A stretch of 64,000 nt of DNA. It comes from Planctomycetota bacterium. GTDB taxonomy: Bacteria > Planctomycetota > Phycisphaerae > Phycisphaerales > SM1A02. Where the stretch lies: assembly GCA_021414025.1 (NCBI GenBank), contig JAIOPG010000002.1:1-64000 (forward strand), read 5' to 3'. The notes beneath the pieces were generated by a model, which saw only the letters and a list, made by a program, of their open reading frames with translations, did not search any database and had not been told where the DNA came from. Within the stretch, counting starts at the first letter, position 1. The number at the start of each line of letters is the position of its first letter. Positions 18,313-27,605 of this stretch are shown here, piece by piece. The translations under genes were made by a program, and so were the position numbers.

Positions 18313-19848
18313 TCACGGCGCCACTTCGCCGGCGACGAGCGTGAAGCGGATTTTCGGCTGGTTGCTGTGCCAATCGTTGGCGAGCGGGTCGCAGTCCAAT
18401 GAAACCAGATCTCCGGTGAGTCCCTTCCCGATCGAGCCGCAGGTTCGGTCGGCGCGCAGGCACTTTGCCGCGTCGCAGGTGAAGGCGCGAAGGGCGCTTT
18501 CGGCGGAGATCGAGGCTTCGGCTCGGGTCAGGGTGCCGCCGGCGGCGAGGCCGACGATGGCGGTCTGCATCGCCTGCAGGCAGTCGGGGGGAACGATCGG
18601 CCAGTCGCTTCCGAAGGCGAGCCTCGCGCCGGCCCGCTGGAGCTGCCGGAACGAAAAAAAGCGATCCATGCGCGAGGGGCCGAGCCGGGTGCGCGCCGGC
18701 GCGGCGTCGTAGTACTTGTGCAGCGGTTGCATGCTCAGCCATCGGCCTTTGCATCGGGGGAGGTCGCTCGGATGCGCCGTCTGTCCATGCTCGATCCGCA
18801 GCGCCTCCCGCGCTGAGACGCCCGCGGATTCCGCAGCGTCCGCAGCGTCGAGGGCGGCGCGCAGGGCCGCGTCTCCGATGGCGTGCATGGACATGCTCCA
18901 GCCGCGGGCGAGCCCCTCGCGCAGCCACTGGGCGAGCTTGCCCGACTCGGCGAGCTCAACGAAGAGCCCGAGGCTGGCCGGCTCGTCCGAATAGGGCTCG
19001 AGCATCCGCGCCGTGCGCGAGCCGAGCGTTCCATCGATGAAGCTCTTGAACCCGATGATCGTGAGCGCGTCGTCGGCCGCGACGCACCCGCCCAGATTCC
19101 AGTCGACCGGCCACTCGCGGTCAAGAATGGTGGCGCGGATCCGCACGCCCAGTTCGCGGCGCAGCGGATCGAGCGTGCCGACCAGATCGCGCGAATACTC
19201 CATGCTGCCGACGGTGGCGATTCCATGCGCGTGCAGATGTCGTGCGGCGGCGCGGGCGGCCTCGCGCAGCGCGGCGGCATCCGGCATCGGAACGCAGGGG
19301 ATCGCGTACTTCCAGGCGGCCTGCTCCAGAAGCAATCCGGTCGGACTTCCCTTTGCATCGCGGGCGATCGTTCCGCCCGCAGGATCGACCGAGAGGTTGT
19401 GCTGCTTGCCGATGATTTCAAGGGCGGCGCGGTTCACCACGCAGACATGCTGATCCATGCGCCACGCGATCGCGGGCCGGTCACCGCAGCATGCGAGCCA
19501 GGATTGATCGGGCATCTCGCCCCACAGGCCCTGGTCCCATCCGCCGGCCTCCAGCCAGCGATCCTTGGAGAGCGATTCATGCTTGGCGCGGATGACGCGA
19601 TCGAACTCCTGCCGCGAGGCGACTCCCGCGAGCTGAGCCTGCTCGAGCGATCGGCCTCCCAGCATCAGGTGGAGATGCGAGTCGATGAACGCGGGGCCGA
19701 CGAAGGCGCCGCCATCCAGCTCGCGATCGACCGGTCCGCTGTCGTCGATCCCGCAGATCGTTCCGCCATCCACCGTGACCGAGTTCGCGAAGGGCCTTGC
19801 CGGATCGCCGGTCCAGATGCGACGTGCCTTGATTCGGGTTCGGGGCAT
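18313..19848 (-). CDS. Amidohydrolase, YtcJ-like
   Basis: A 511-residue metal-dependent hydrolase. The N-terminal metal site is FIDSHLHLML (HxH); GWDQGLWG, SMHAIGDAALR, IEHGQTAHPSDL and FGSDWPIVPPD supply the other ligands and the final aspartate, as in the YtcJ/imidazolonepropionase-like group. The substrate is unknown; relatives act on exocyclic amides and cyclic ureides. Only 18 bases separate its ATG from the divergent lipoprotein ATG, so at least one promoter must lie inside a coding region. Confidence 0.9.
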   Translation of the reverse strand: MPRTRIKARRIWTGDPARPFANSVTVDGGTICGIDDSGPVDRELDGGAFVGPAFIDSHLHLMLGGRSLEQAQLAGVASRQEFDRVIRAKHESLSKDRWLEAGGWDQGLWGEMPDQSWLACCGDRPAIAWRMDQHVCVVNRAALEIIGKQHNLSVDPAGGTIARDAKGSPTGLLLEQAAWKYAIPCVPMPDAAALREAARAAARHLHAHGIATVGSMEYSRDLVGTLDPLRRELGVRIRATILDREWPVDWNLGGCVAADDALTIIGFKSFIDGTLGSRTARMLEPYSDEPASLGLFVELAESGKLAQWLREGLARGWSMSMHAIGDAALRAALDAADAAESAGVSAREALRIEHGQTAHPSDLPRCKGRWLSMQPLHKYYDAAPARTRLGPSRMDRFFSFRQLQRAGARLAFGSDWPIVPPDCLQAMQTAIVGLAAGGTLTRAEASISAESALRAFTCDAAKCLRADRTCGSIGKGLTGDLVSLDCDPLANDWHSNQPKIRFTLVAGEVAP

Positions 19849-19866
19849 CGCCGGTATCGTAGAGGC

Positions 19867-20520
19867 ATGCGAATTCCATGTTGCATCGCGGCGATCGCGT
19901 TGTCGGCGGCCGTCATCTCCTGTGGCAGCGATGTGCCGCAGCCGAAACTTCCCGCGCCCTTCCCCGCGAAATCGGCGCAGGTCTCAGGCGCGGCCGATGC
20001 GCATGCGGGAGGTACGGCGACAACCAGCGTGGCCGATGCGCTGACCAGCTCCGCAACGTCCAATCCGGAGCGGATTGAGTTGCCTTCGCTCACCTTGCCC
20101 AAGCCCGCGGCGTGGACCTTCACCAAGCCGACAATGGCCTTTCGCACGTTGCAATACAGCGTGCCGGGCGAAGCCGGTGGAGCCGAACTGATCGTGAGTG
20201 TCTTCAAGTCGGGCGACGGCGGAAGCGTTGATGCGAACATCGACCGCTGGAGGAATCAATTCCTGGGATCCGCCGGAACTCCTGCGGAGCCCGCGCGATC
20301 GCAGCGCAGCATCGCCGGCGCGGCGGTCACGCGCGTCGACCTCAAGGGTGCGTGGAAAGGCATGGGCATGAGCGAAGCCCGGCCCGGATCGGCGCAGCTC
20401 GCGGCGGCAATCGAATTGCCCAAGGAAACCATCTACATCCGACTGGTCGGTCCCGAGAGCGCCGTCGAGGGCGCGCGCCAAAACTTCGAAGCCATGATCG
20501 ACGGCCTCAAGCCCAGATGA
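19867..20520 (+). CDS. Putative lipoprotein of unknown function
   Basis: 217 residues. The start MRIPCCIAAIALSAAVISC has a short n-region, hydrophobic core and a lipobox-like end (VISC at 16-19), followed by a Pro/Ala/Thr-rich linker to about residue 65. The remaining part is a compact beta-rich domain (WTFTKPTMAFRTLQYSVPG, AELIVSVF) ending in a helix, ENFEAMIDGL-like. Similar small proteins are frequent in Phycisphaerae; no function can be assigned. Confidence 0.75.
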   Translation: MRIPCCIAAIALSAAVISCGSDVPQPKLPAPFPAKSAQVSGAADAHAGGTATTSVADALTSSATSNPERIELPSLTLPKPAAWTFTKPTMAFRTLQYSVPGEAGGAELIVSVFKSGDGGSVDANIDRWRNQFLGSAGTPAEPARSQRSIAGAAVTRVDLKGAWKGMGMSEARPGSAQLAAAIELPKETIYIRLVGPESAVEGARQNFEAMIDGLKPR

Positions 20521-20530
20521 ATGCCGCGGA

Positions 20531-21310
20531 TCACTTCGCGGCGGCGAAGCGCTTGTTGACCTCGTTCCAGTTCACCACGTCCCACCAGGACTTCAGGTAG
20601 TCGGCGCGGCGGTTCTGGTATTTCAGGTAGTAGGCGTGCTCCCACACGTCCACGCCGAGCAGGGGCGTGCCGAGCGTGTCGATGGTGCCCTTCATCAGGG
20701 GATTGTCCTGGTTGGCCGTGCTGACAATCTCCAGCGTGCCACCGGGCTTGGCCATGAGCCACGACCAGCCGCTGCCGAAGCGCTTCATGCCCGCGTCGGC
20801 GAGCTTCGCCTTGAAATCATCCATGGAGCCGAAGGCCTTGGTGATGGCCGCGGACAATTCCGCGCTCGGCGCGCCGCCCTGGCCCTTGGGGGCCATGAGC
20901 ACCCAGAACATGCTGTGGTTGAAGTGGCCGCCGCCGTTGTTGCGGACGGCGCCGCGGATCGCCTCGGGCAGCGAGGGCAGCGACGCGCAGAGTTCCTCGA
21001 CGCTCTTGCCCTGCAGATCGGCGTGCCCCACAAGCGCCTTGTTCAGGTTGTCCACGTAGGCCTGGTGGTGCTTGGTGCGGTGGATCTTCATCGTCTCGGC
21101 GTCGATGGAGGGCTCGAGGGCATTTTCCGGATAGGGAAGATTGGGAAGCGTGAACGGCATGGAGTTCTCCTTCTGAGATGTTGACGCGGCGGTGGCATTG
21201 GCCGCGAGTAGGGTGCGGGTGAGTCCGGTCGGAGCGAGCGCCGTGAAGGCGCCGATCCCAACAAGGGAGCGGCGCAGGAAGTTTCGGCGATCATCTGCGG
21301 GTTCGGACAT
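20531..21310 (-). CDS. sod: Fe/Mn superoxide dismutase with a Tat signal
   Basis: Dismutates superoxide. 259 residues from ATG 21310. Residues 1-42 form a twin-arginine export signal ([15 protein letters not shown]). The enzyme body starts [17 protein letters not shown] and contains metal ligands in [23 protein letters not shown], and [11 protein letters not shown]; the last ligand block fits Fe/Mn SOD. No Shine-Dalgarno precedes ATG 21310, but an excellent one precedes the in-frame internal ATG at 21160, which would yield a 209-residue cytoplasmic form. It is divergent from thiE. Confidence 0.95.
   Translation of the reverse strand: MSEPADDRRNFLRRSLVGIGAFTALAPTGLTRTLLAANATAASTSQKENSMPFTLPNLPYPENALEPSIDAETMKIHRTKHHQAYVDNLNKALVGHADLQGKSVEELCASLPSLPEAIRGAVRNNGGGHFNHSMFWVLMAPKGQGGAPSAELSAAITKAFGSMDDFKAKLADAGMKRFGSGWSWLMAKPGGTLEIVSTANQDNPLMKGTIDTLGTPLLGVDVWEHAYYLKYQNRRADYLKSWWDVVNWNEVNKRFAAAK
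21158..21174 (-). promoter_or_regulatory. Strong internal ribosome binding site within sod
   Basis: AGAAGGAG (21167-21174, minus strand) stands six bases before the in-frame ATG at 21158-21160. This start makes a protein without the Tat signal. It encodes Lys-Glu-Asn-Ser in the long form, so the site coexists with the export version. Confidence 0.6.
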
Positions 21311-21400
21311 GGTGAAAACGATAGGGTGTGGCGAGGCATTTCGCCACGCGCATAAGTGCGGTGGGGGAAATTGCCGTGCGAATGGCGTACTCTGGAGGCC

Positions 21401-22456
21401 ATGCGCAGCGAACATCGGCTTCTGGACGCCGCGGCCAACCGCGCCCGCGAGGGTCTGCGGACGCTGGAGGATGTGTTGAGGTTTGCCCTCGACCGTGCGG
21501 ATCTGCTGGAGCGGGCGAAGCAGGTGCGGCATCGGCTGGCGGCCGCGCTGGGGCGGTTTCCCGCCGGATTGCTGGAGGCGCACCGCGACGCCGTCGGAGA
21601 CGAAGGTCGGCATGTGCGCACCGAGCGGGAGATGGAGCGGGGGGATCTGCGCGACGTCGCCGTGGCCGCGACCAAGCGGGCAACCGAGGCGCTGCGTTCG
21701 CTGGAAGAGGTCGGCAAGATGGTCGACGCGGCCTTTGCCAGAGACATCGCCGCGATGCGCTACCTCATGTACGACCTCGAGCGCGACGCGATCCTGGCGC
21801 TGGGTTCGCCGCTGCGGCGCCAGCCGCGCGTCTGCGTGCTGCTGACCGAGTCTCTGTGCAAGCGGCCGTGGATGGAGGTGCTGCGCGGCGCCCTTGAGGG
21901 TCGAGCCGACATGATCCAGGTGCGCGAGAAGAATCTCACGGATCGCGCGTTGCTGGAGCGGGTCCGGAGGATCCGCGAGGTGGCGCATGCGGCGAATGCG
22001 CTGGTGGTCGTCAACGACCGGACGGACATCGCGCTGGCGGCCGGCGCGGACGGCGTGCATCTGGGCAGCGACGATATTTCCATTCGGGAAGCGCGGAAGC
22101 TGGCGGGCATGGGTCTGTTGCTCGGCGCCAGCACGCACGACACCTCCGAGGCGCTCGCCGCCGTGTCCGAAGGCGCCGACTATTGCGGCGTTGGAACGAT
22201 CTTTGCCAGCGGAGTCAAGCCCGATCGCGCGCCGTGCGGCGTCGGGCTGGTGACGGAGTTTATCCGCCACTACCCAAGGGTTCCGCACCTGGCAATCGGG
22301 GGCATCACCGTGGAAAACATCGGCCAACTTGCGGCCGCAGGTTGCCGTGGTGTGGCGGTGAGCTCCGCGGTCTGCGCCGCGGACGATCCCGCAGCGGCTG
22401 TAGGTCGATTGCGCGAGGCCCTCGTGCCCGCGGCCGCAGGGTGCGCCGCGCCGTGA
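21401..22456 (+). CDS. thiE: Fused ThiD2-like domain and thiamine-phosphate synthase
   Basis: Joins HMP-pyrophosphate and thiazole phosphate to thiamine phosphate. The C-terminal 200 residues are Thi[60 protein letters not shown] and [10 protein letters not shown]. The N-terminal helical region (about 1-130, start [20 protein letters not shown]) matches the ThiD2 type of domain found fused to ThiE in several phyla and regarded as an HMP-phosphate kinase. ATG 21401 with GGAGG close upstream. Stop overlaps the next gene's GTG. No TPP riboswitch is evident upstream. Confidence 0.92.
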   Translation: MRSEHRLLDAAANRAREGLRTLEDVLRFALDRADLLERAKQVRHRLAAALGRFPAGLLEAHRDAVGDEGRHVRTEREMERGDLRDVAVAATKRATEALRSLEEVGKMVDAAFARDIAAMRYLMYDLERDAILALGSPLRRQPRVCVLLTESLCKRPWMEVLRGALEGRADMIQVREKNLTDRALLERVRRIREVAHAANALVVVNDRTDIALAAGADGVHLGSDDISIREARKLAGMGLLLGASTHDTSEALAAVSEGADYCGVGTIFASGVKPDRAPCGVGLVTEFIRHYPRVPHLAIGGITVENIGQLAAAGCRGVAVSSAVCAADDPAAAVGRLREALVPAAAGCAAP

Positions 22457-23274
22457 GTTCGCTTGACGCGGAACTTACCCTGCTCGGCACCGGAACCAGC
22501 TCGGGCGTGCCGGTGATCGGCTGCCGCTGCACCACCTGCACCAGCGATGATCCGCGCGACAAGCGGCTGCGGACCGGGGCGCTGCTGCGCTTCACCGATC
22601 CGACCGGACAGCGGCGCTCCATCCTGATTGACGTGCCGCCCGATCATCGCGAGCAGAGCCTCCGCGCGGGCATCGACCGCTGCGACGCGATCCTGATCAC
22701 CCACGGACACGTCGACCACATCTTCGGCCTGGACGAGGTGCGCCGCTACAACGCCCTGATGCAGGAGTCGATCCCCGTCTACGCCGACGACGACACCTGG
22801 GAGCAGCTGAACCGGGTCTACCGCCACATCTTCTTCCGGCACGAGAACAAGAACGACTCCTTCGTCGCCTCGCTCACCCCGCAGCGCGTGGGCCACGGCA
22901 GCCGGGTGCTCCTGCATGGGATCACCGCGACGGCCTTCACGCTGCACCACGGCCGCGCGCCGATTCTCGGTTGGCGCTTCGACGCGCCGCAGCCGGACCC
23001 GCTCTTTCCCATCGCCTACTGCACCGACGTCAACCACATTCCCCCTGAGAGCTGGCCCCACCTCGAGGGCATCCGGACCCTGATCCTGGACATGCTCCGG
23101 CCCCGCGCCCATCCAACTCACTTCACCTGCGACCAAGCCATCGCCATGGCGGGCAGGATTGGGGCCGATCAGACGGTGTTCGTGCACATGACCCACGACC
23201 TGCTCCACGGGGAATTCGAGCCGACCCTGCCCTCGGGCATGCGGCTGGGCTTCGATGGAATGAGGATTTCCTAG
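22453..23274 (+). CDS. PhnP-like metallo-beta-lactamase-fold hydrolase
   Basis: A 273-residue MBL-fold protein. It opens [19 protein letters not shown] with the Cys-rich [16 protein letters not shown] zinc insert typical of PhnP-like cyclic phosphodiesterases, then [16 protein letters not shown] (HxHxDH), a late His in TLHHGR, AYCTDVN, and FVHMTHD. Cyclic nucleotide or phosphodiester hydrolysis is inferred from the family. The GTG start overlaps the thiE stop (GTGA); a second GTG lies 12 bases upstream in frame. Confidence 0.88.
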   Translation: MSSLDAELTLLGTGTSSGVPVIGCRCTTCTSDDPRDKRLRTGALLRFTDPTGQRRSILIDVPPDHREQSLRAGIDRCDAILITHGHVDHIFGLDEVRRYNALMQESIPVYADDDTWEQLNRVYRHIFFRHENKNDSFVASLTPQRVGHGSRVLLHGITATAFTLHHGRAPILGWRFDAPQPDPLFPIAYCTDVNHIPPESWPHLEGIRTLILDMLRPRAHPTHFTCDQAIAMAGRIGADQTVFVHMTHDLLHGEFEPTLPSGMRLGFDGMRIS

Positions 23275-23313
23275 GGTCGCCGGGCGGGAAAAAATCGCTA
23301 GACTTTCAGCCCC

Positions 23314-24189
23314 ATGGCGCAGATTCGCGAAATCAAGAAACGAATGGTGGCGGTCCGAACGATCCAGCGCATCACCAAGACGATGCAGATGATCGCCACG
23401 GCGAAGTTCACCGCGAGCCTCGCCCGCGCCAAGGCCAGCCGTCCCTACATGGAGCGCATCCGCGAGCTGGTCGCCGAAGTGGCCGCCCGCGCCGGCGACG
23501 AGAGCCATCCGCTCTGTCTCGCCCCCGAAAAGCCTTCGGGCAAGGAGCTGGTCCTGGTGATCGCCAGCGACCGCGGCCTCTGCGGCGCCTACAACGGCCA
23601 CGTGCTGCGCACCTCGCTGACCGCGCTGAAGGATGCCAAGTCGCGCAAGATCGAATCGATCGTCGAGACCATCGGCAAAAAGGCCACCGCCTTCTTCAAG
23701 TTCCAGAGGGTGCCGGTGGCGCAGAAGCACCAGTTCGGCGACCGCCCGACCTTTGAGATGGTCGAGCCCCTCGCGGAGCGATTGATGAGCGAATACCGGG
23801 CGGGGCAGTTCGACGCCTGCCGCGTGGTCTACATGAAATTCATCAGCAACAGCAAGCAGGTTCCCGAGACCATGCAGTTGCTGCCGATGCGCCTGCCCGC
23901 CGCCGCCAAGGGCACGGCGAAAACCGCCGAGGCCCTCTACGAGTTCAGTCCCAACGCCGGCGAGCTGCTCAACGAACTGCTGCCCCGCGCCGTGAAGATC
24001 AGCCTCTTCCAGGCGGTGATCGACGCCGTCGTGAGCGAGAACGTGATGCGCATGGTCGCCATGAAGGCCGCCACCGACAACGCCTCGGGCATCGGCCGGT
24101 CGCTGCGCCGCAGCTTCAACCGCGCCCGCCAGGGCCGCATCACCACCGAGCTCACCGAAATCATCTCCGGCGCCGCGGCGCTCGAGTGA
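23314..24189 (+). CDS. atpG: ATP synthase F1 subunit gamma
   Basis: The rotor stalk of F1. 291 residues, standard length. The N-terminal helix MAQIREIKKRMVAVRTIQRITKTMQMIATAKF, the SDRGLCGAYNGHVLR segment, and the C-terminal helix (LLPRAVKISLFQAVIDAVVSEN through MVAMKAATDNA) are all clear. Its neighbours are a metallohydrolase and a rhodanese-like gene; no other ATP synthase subunit is in the window, so gamma has been separated from the usual atpHAGDC order. Confidence 0.96.
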   Translation: MAQIREIKKRMVAVRTIQRITKTMQMIATAKFTASLARAKASRPYMERIRELVAEVAARAGDESHPLCLAPEKPSGKELVLVIASDRGLCGAYNGHVLRTSLTALKDAKSRKIESIVETIGKKATAFFKFQRVPVAQKHQFGDRPTFEMVEPLAERLMSEYRAGQFDACRVVYMKFISNSKQVPETMQLLPMRLPAAAKGTAKTAEALYEFSPNAGELLNELLPRAVKISLFQAVIDAVVSENVMRMVAMKAATDNASGIGRSLRRSFNRARQGRITTELTEIISGAAALE

Positions 24190-24220
24190 TCGACCGGTCG
24201 GCAGCGGCCACGACGTTGCC

Positions 24221-24694
24221 TTATTTGGCGGCGGGAGCCGAATTCTTCGAATCAGCGGGCGGTGCCGCGAAGCCGGTTTCAACCGGGTTTCCATCGCGCG
24301 TCCATGATTTCAGGCCGCCTTCCAGCGTGTAGACCTCCTTGAAATCAAGCTCGATCAGGCGCTTGCTCGCCGCCTTGGCGATGGCGTCGTCGTAGGACGT
24401 GTCGTAGACCACCAGCAGGTCGTACTTGCCCAGCACCATGGCGGCTTCGGCGGTCATGCGCGGAAAGGGAAGATTGATGGCTCCGGGGATATGTCCTTCG
24501 GCGTATTTCTCCGGGCTCCTCGGATCGACCCAGGCGCTCAGCGGGGCGCGCTGCAGGAGGCTGGCGGGATGGTTCATCAACTCGACGGCCTTGAAGGGCG
24601 TCACATAGGTGAGGTCGCGGTCGCTGGTGCTCTTGGTGCAGGAGGCCGCGGCGGCGGCGAGTGTCAGGATCGCGAGGATCGGAGGAATTCGCAT
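24221..24694 (-). CDS. Rhodanese-like lipoprotein without the catalytic cysteine
   Basis: 157 residues. A lipoprotein signal (ILTLAAAAASC, Cys19) leads to a single rhodanese fold: AWVDPRSPEKYAEGHIPGAINLP, then LVVYDTSYDDAIAKAASKRL, and VYTLEGGLKSWTRDGNPV. In active rhodaneses the loop after the LVVYD strand begins with Cys; here it reads DTSYDD. Persulfide transfer is therefore unlikely, and a binding or structural role in the periplasm is more plausible. Divergent from the DsbD-N-like gene. Confidence 0.85.
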   Translation of the reverse strand: MRIPPILAILTLAAAAASCTKSTSDRDLTYVTPFKAVELMNHPASLLQRAPLSAWVDPRSPEKYAEGHIPGAINLPFPRMTAEAAMVLGKYDLLVVYDTSYDDAIAKAASKRLIELDFKEVYTLEGGLKSWTRDGNPVETGFAAPPADSKNSAPAAK

Positions 24695-24752
24695 GGAGGG
24701 ATTGTCACCGCATTCGGGGTGCGCGTCCACCACGGGGCTATGATGATTCGCG

Positions 24753-25592
24753 ATGATGTCGATCGGCACATGTCTCGGAGTGGTGGCGTGCCTCACCAAT
24801 GCGATCCTTCTCTCCCAAAACATCCCCGCGATCGTGCCCGGCACAATGAATACCGAAGGCGCCAAGACGCGCGTGAAGGCAACGGCCGCCGGGTGGACCC
24901 GCCTCGCCGATGGACAAGCCGCGGCGGTGGTGCGCTTCGAGATCGAGCCGGGCTGGCACATGTATTGGGAGAATCCCGGCGACAGCGGGGGGCCGCCCTC
25001 GGCAAAGCTGCAGCCCGTTGCGGGATGGAGCCTGGCTGAGCCCATCTATCCGCGACCCAGCATTCTGAAGACGGGGGATGAAATCGGTTTCGTCTATGAA
25101 GGCGCCTGGGAATGGATCCTTCCGATCTCCGGTCCTGCCGGATCGTCGCCGCCGGCGTGCACGATCGACCTGACCTGGATGGTCTGCAAGGAACATTGCG
25201 AAGTGGGACGAGCCCGGGTGGTGTTTGCCGCGGCCGAAGGCGACCTTCCTCCGCTGGGCGCGGCGCGGATGGGACGGTCGCTGCCGGAACCAGGTGCCAA
25301 GACGACTTATGTCGCCAAGGATGAAACCGTTGTTCTTTCCATTTCCTCAACGGCGACAAAAGCTCAATTCATTCCTTCCGTTATGCCCGGCGTGAAAATC
25401 AAGGCAATTCCGCCAATTCAATCCATTCCCGTTCAGGGCCGCTTGGAGGTGACGATCCCAGTCGAAATCAGACCACAAGACTCGCTGGGGAAGGCACTTA
25501 TATTCAAGGGCCTGATTTTATATGGTGATTCCAAAGGTGACCGCTGCGAAACGATCCGTTTTTCCCTGAACAAAGAAGCTGCAACGCATTAG
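24753..25592 (+). CDS. DsbD N-terminal-domain-like secreted protein
   Basis: 279 residues. A hydrophobic N-terminus (GTCLGVVACLTNAILL) is followed by an immunoglobulin-like domain: VVRFEIEPGWHMYWENPGDSGG (the DsbD-alpha signature) and LTWMVCKEHCEVGRA, where CKEHC provides the redox cysteine pair. In DsbD this domain passes electrons to periplasmic partners; here the membrane and thioredoxin parts are absent, so an independent electron-transfer or copper-related role is likely. The start may instead be the second codon's ATG. Confidence 0.82.
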   Translation: MMSIGTCLGVVACLTNAILLSQNIPAIVPGTMNTEGAKTRVKATAAGWTRLADGQAAAVVRFEIEPGWHMYWENPGDSGGPPSAKLQPVAGWSLAEPIYPRPSILKTGDEIGFVYEGAWEWILPISGPAGSSPPACTIDLTWMVCKEHCEVGRARVVFAAAEGDLPPLGAARMGRSLPEPGAKTTYVAKDETVVLSISSTATKAQFIPSVMPGVKIKAIPPIQSIPVQGRLEVTIPVEIRPQDSLGKALIFKGLILYGDSKGDRCETIRFSLNKEAATH

Positions 25593-25667
25593 GGATATAC
25601 TGCGTAGTTCTATTATCGAACTTCCAGTTTTTAGCACTTTTAACCACCCCTCGAAAGGATTCACTCA

Positions 25668-26393
25668 ATGAAGCACAGCCGTATCACTCCGATTCTCGCA
25701 TGTTCCGCCCTCTTGTTCTGCGCCGCCAGCTACTCCATGGCCGACGACACCAAGAAGGACAAGGGAACCCAGACCGCCCCCACCGGCAAGGACAAGGCCG
25801 AGCACAAGGACAAGGCGGATCACAAGGACAACAAGAAGGTCAAGGTCGGCGACAAGGTCTCCAACTTCACCATGACCGATGCCTCCGGCAAGAGCCTGCA
25901 GTTCAGCGACTTCGCCGGCAAGACCGTCGTCCTTGAGTGGTGCAATCCCGAGTGCCCGGTCTGCCAGGCCGTGACCAAGGGCGGACTCGTTACCAAGATG
26001 ATCACCGATGCCAAGGCGATCGATCCGAACGTCGTGTTCGTCATGGTCAACAGCACCGCCAAGACCGCCGGCGATCCGAAGTCCACTACCTCCTATCTTG
26101 AGGCCAACAAGGTCTCGACCAACGCGGTCGTGATCGACGGCAGCGGCGTCATCGGCAAGATGTTCGACGCCAAGACCACCCCGCACATGTTCGTCATCGA
26201 TTCCAAGGGCACGCTGGTGTACTCCGGCGCGTTCGACGACAGCGCGGACAACGGCCAGACTCCTGGCAAGACCAACTACGTCTTGAACGCCCTGACCCAG
26301 CTCAAGGAAGGCAAGGCGGTTTCGCCCTCCGAGACCAAGGCCTACGGCTGCGGCGTGAAATACGGCAGCGAGAAGGCCGAGAAGAAGGGCTGA
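25668..26393 (+). CDS. Secreted thioredoxin-like redoxin
   Basis: 241 residues. A signal peptide (SALLFCAASYSMA, cleavage near 24) is followed by a highly charged Lys/Asp/His-rich linker to about residue 57. The redoxin (AhpC/TSA) domain follows: KVGDKVSNFTMTDASG, VVLEWCNPECPVCQ with the CPVC active site, and TPHMFVIDSKGTLVYSGAFDD. Extracytoplasmic peroxide reduction or disulfide chemistry is inferred. AAAGGA lies 9 bases before ATG. A possible -10 TATACT lies about 65 bases upstream. It follows the DsbD-N-like gene, and the two may be functionally linked. Confidence 0.9.
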   Translation: MKHSRITPILACSALLFCAASYSMADDTKKDKGTQTAPTGKDKAEHKDKADHKDNKKVKVGDKVSNFTMTDASGKSLQFSDFAGKTVVLEWCNPECPVCQAVTKGGLVTKMITDAKAIDPNVVFVMVNSTAKTAGDPKSTTSYLEANKVSTNAVVIDGSGVIGKMFDAKTTPHMFVIDSKGTLVYSGAFDDSADNGQTPGKTNYVLNALTQLKEGKAVSPSETKAYGCGVKYGSEKAEKKG

Positions 26394-26416
26394 ATCCTTC
26401 GAAATTGAATTGACAA

Positions 26417-26452
26417 GGGGCCCGACCATCCGGTCGGGCCCCTTTTGTTTTT
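26417..26452 (+). terminator. Intrinsic terminator after the redoxin gene
   Basis: An 11-bp perfect stem (26417-26427 with 26432-26442, core GGGGCCCGACC, loop ATCC) followed by TTTTGTTTTT. It lies 23 bases after the stop codon. Confidence 0.95.
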
Positions 26453-26483
26453 GCCCTTGCCGAAGGGCGGCATCGTCCGCTGC

Positions 26484-27605
26484 TTAGACGTTCAGCGGCA
26501 TGATCACGTAGGTGAATTCCTGACCGATGCGGAGCACGCCGGGCTTGTTGGTGGCCTTGAGCTCGATGGTGACCTCGGTCGCATCGACGATCTTGAGCGC
26601 GTCGATGATGTAGTGGGGATTGAATCCGACCTCGATCGCCTCGCCCTGGAATCCGCTCAGCGGCATGGTGATCTCCGAGTCGCCGACATCCGGCGAGCTG
26701 CTCGAGAGGGTCAGCTGCGTCGGGGTGAAGCTCATCTTGACGCCCTTGCTCTGCTCGCTGGTCAGAACGCTCGAACGGCGCACGGCGGCGGTCAGCGCCG
26801 CGACGTCGCAGGTGACGCGGCGGTCGTGCTCCTTGGGGATCACGTCGTCGAAAGGCGGGAAGGTGCCCTCGATCAGGCTGGTCACCAGCTTGGCGGCGTC
26901 GGGACCCTTGCCGATGGAGAAGACCAGGCGGCCCTCCGCCTTGGAAATCTCGATGGGATCCTCCGGGTCGACGGAAAGTCGATTGAGCAGATTGAGCGCC
27001 TTGGTCGGCACGATCACCGAGGAGTCGCTTTCGGTCGCGGAAAGGCATTCGCCCTTGGCCACCGCCAGGCGGCGGCCGTCGGTGCCCACCAGGCGGAGGC
27101 GCTTGCCCACGCGTTCCACCAGGACGCCGCCGATGGCGTAGCGATTGTTCTCCACCGCTGTGGCGAAGATGGTGCGTCCGACCAGCTTGCGGAAGGCCCC
27201 GGCGCTGACGGTGCACTCGGGCTTTGAGTTGAGCTGCGGCGGAGCCGGAAATTCCTTGGGATCGAAGCCGTGCACGTTGAAGCGCATGCCCTCGGCCTTG
27301 ATCGAGAGGACCGACTTGTTCGATTCAAACGCCAGGGTGGAGCCGGCGCATTCCCGCGCGATCTGCGAGAGTCGCTCGGCGGGCACCAGGGCCTCGCCGG
27401 GGGATTTCACGTCGACGCTGGCCACTGGAATCTCGAGCGAGATGTCCTTGTCCGCGGCCTGCAGGTGCAGCCGGCCGTCCTTGGCGGTCAGCTTGATGCA
27501 GAGAAGGGCGGGCACATTGCCTCGTGTGGCGACGACCGCCGCGGCAATCTGCACGGCGTCGACGAAAGCGGCACGGTCGCAAATCAGTTTCATTTGATCA
27601 GGCAT
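26484..27605 (-). CDS. dnaN: DNA polymerase III subunit beta (sliding clamp)
   Basis: Ring-shaped processivity factor. 373 residues with the three-domain clamp: MKLICDRAAFVDAVQIAAAVV, GKRLRLVGTDGRRLAVAKGE, the GTFPPFDDVIP loop, and the diagnostic C-terminus FTYVIMPLNV. The listed start is ATG 27605; ATG 27593 (MKLICD) is equally possible and closer to family norm; neither has a Shine-Dalgarno. Upstream on the minus strand GGTTACACT suggests a -10 at about 27642-27647. dnaA and recF are not adjacent, so this is not an obvious oriC arrangement. Confidence 0.95.
   Translation of the reverse strand: MPDQMKLICDRAAFVDAVQIAAAVVATRGNVPALLCIKLTAKDGRLHLQAADKDISLEIPVASVDVKSPGEALVPAERLSQIARECAGSTLAFESNKSVLSIKAEGMRFNVHGFDPKEFPAPPQLNSKPECTVSAGAFRKLVGRTIFATAVENNRYAIGGVLVERVGKRLRLVGTDGRRLAVAKGECLSATESDSSVIVPTKALNLLNRLSVDPEDPIEISKAEGRLVFSIGKGPDAAKLVTSLIEGTFPPFDDVIPKEHDRRVTCDVAALTAAVRRSSVLTSEQSKGVKMSFTPTQLTLSSSSPDVGDSEITMPLSGFQGEAIEVGFNPHYIIDALKIVDATEVTIELKATNKPGVLRIGQEFTYVIMPLNV

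Noticed and set aside
22270-24294. 674-codon minus-strand open frame
   Set aside because: Antisense to thiE, the metallohydrolase and atpG; no recognisable features.
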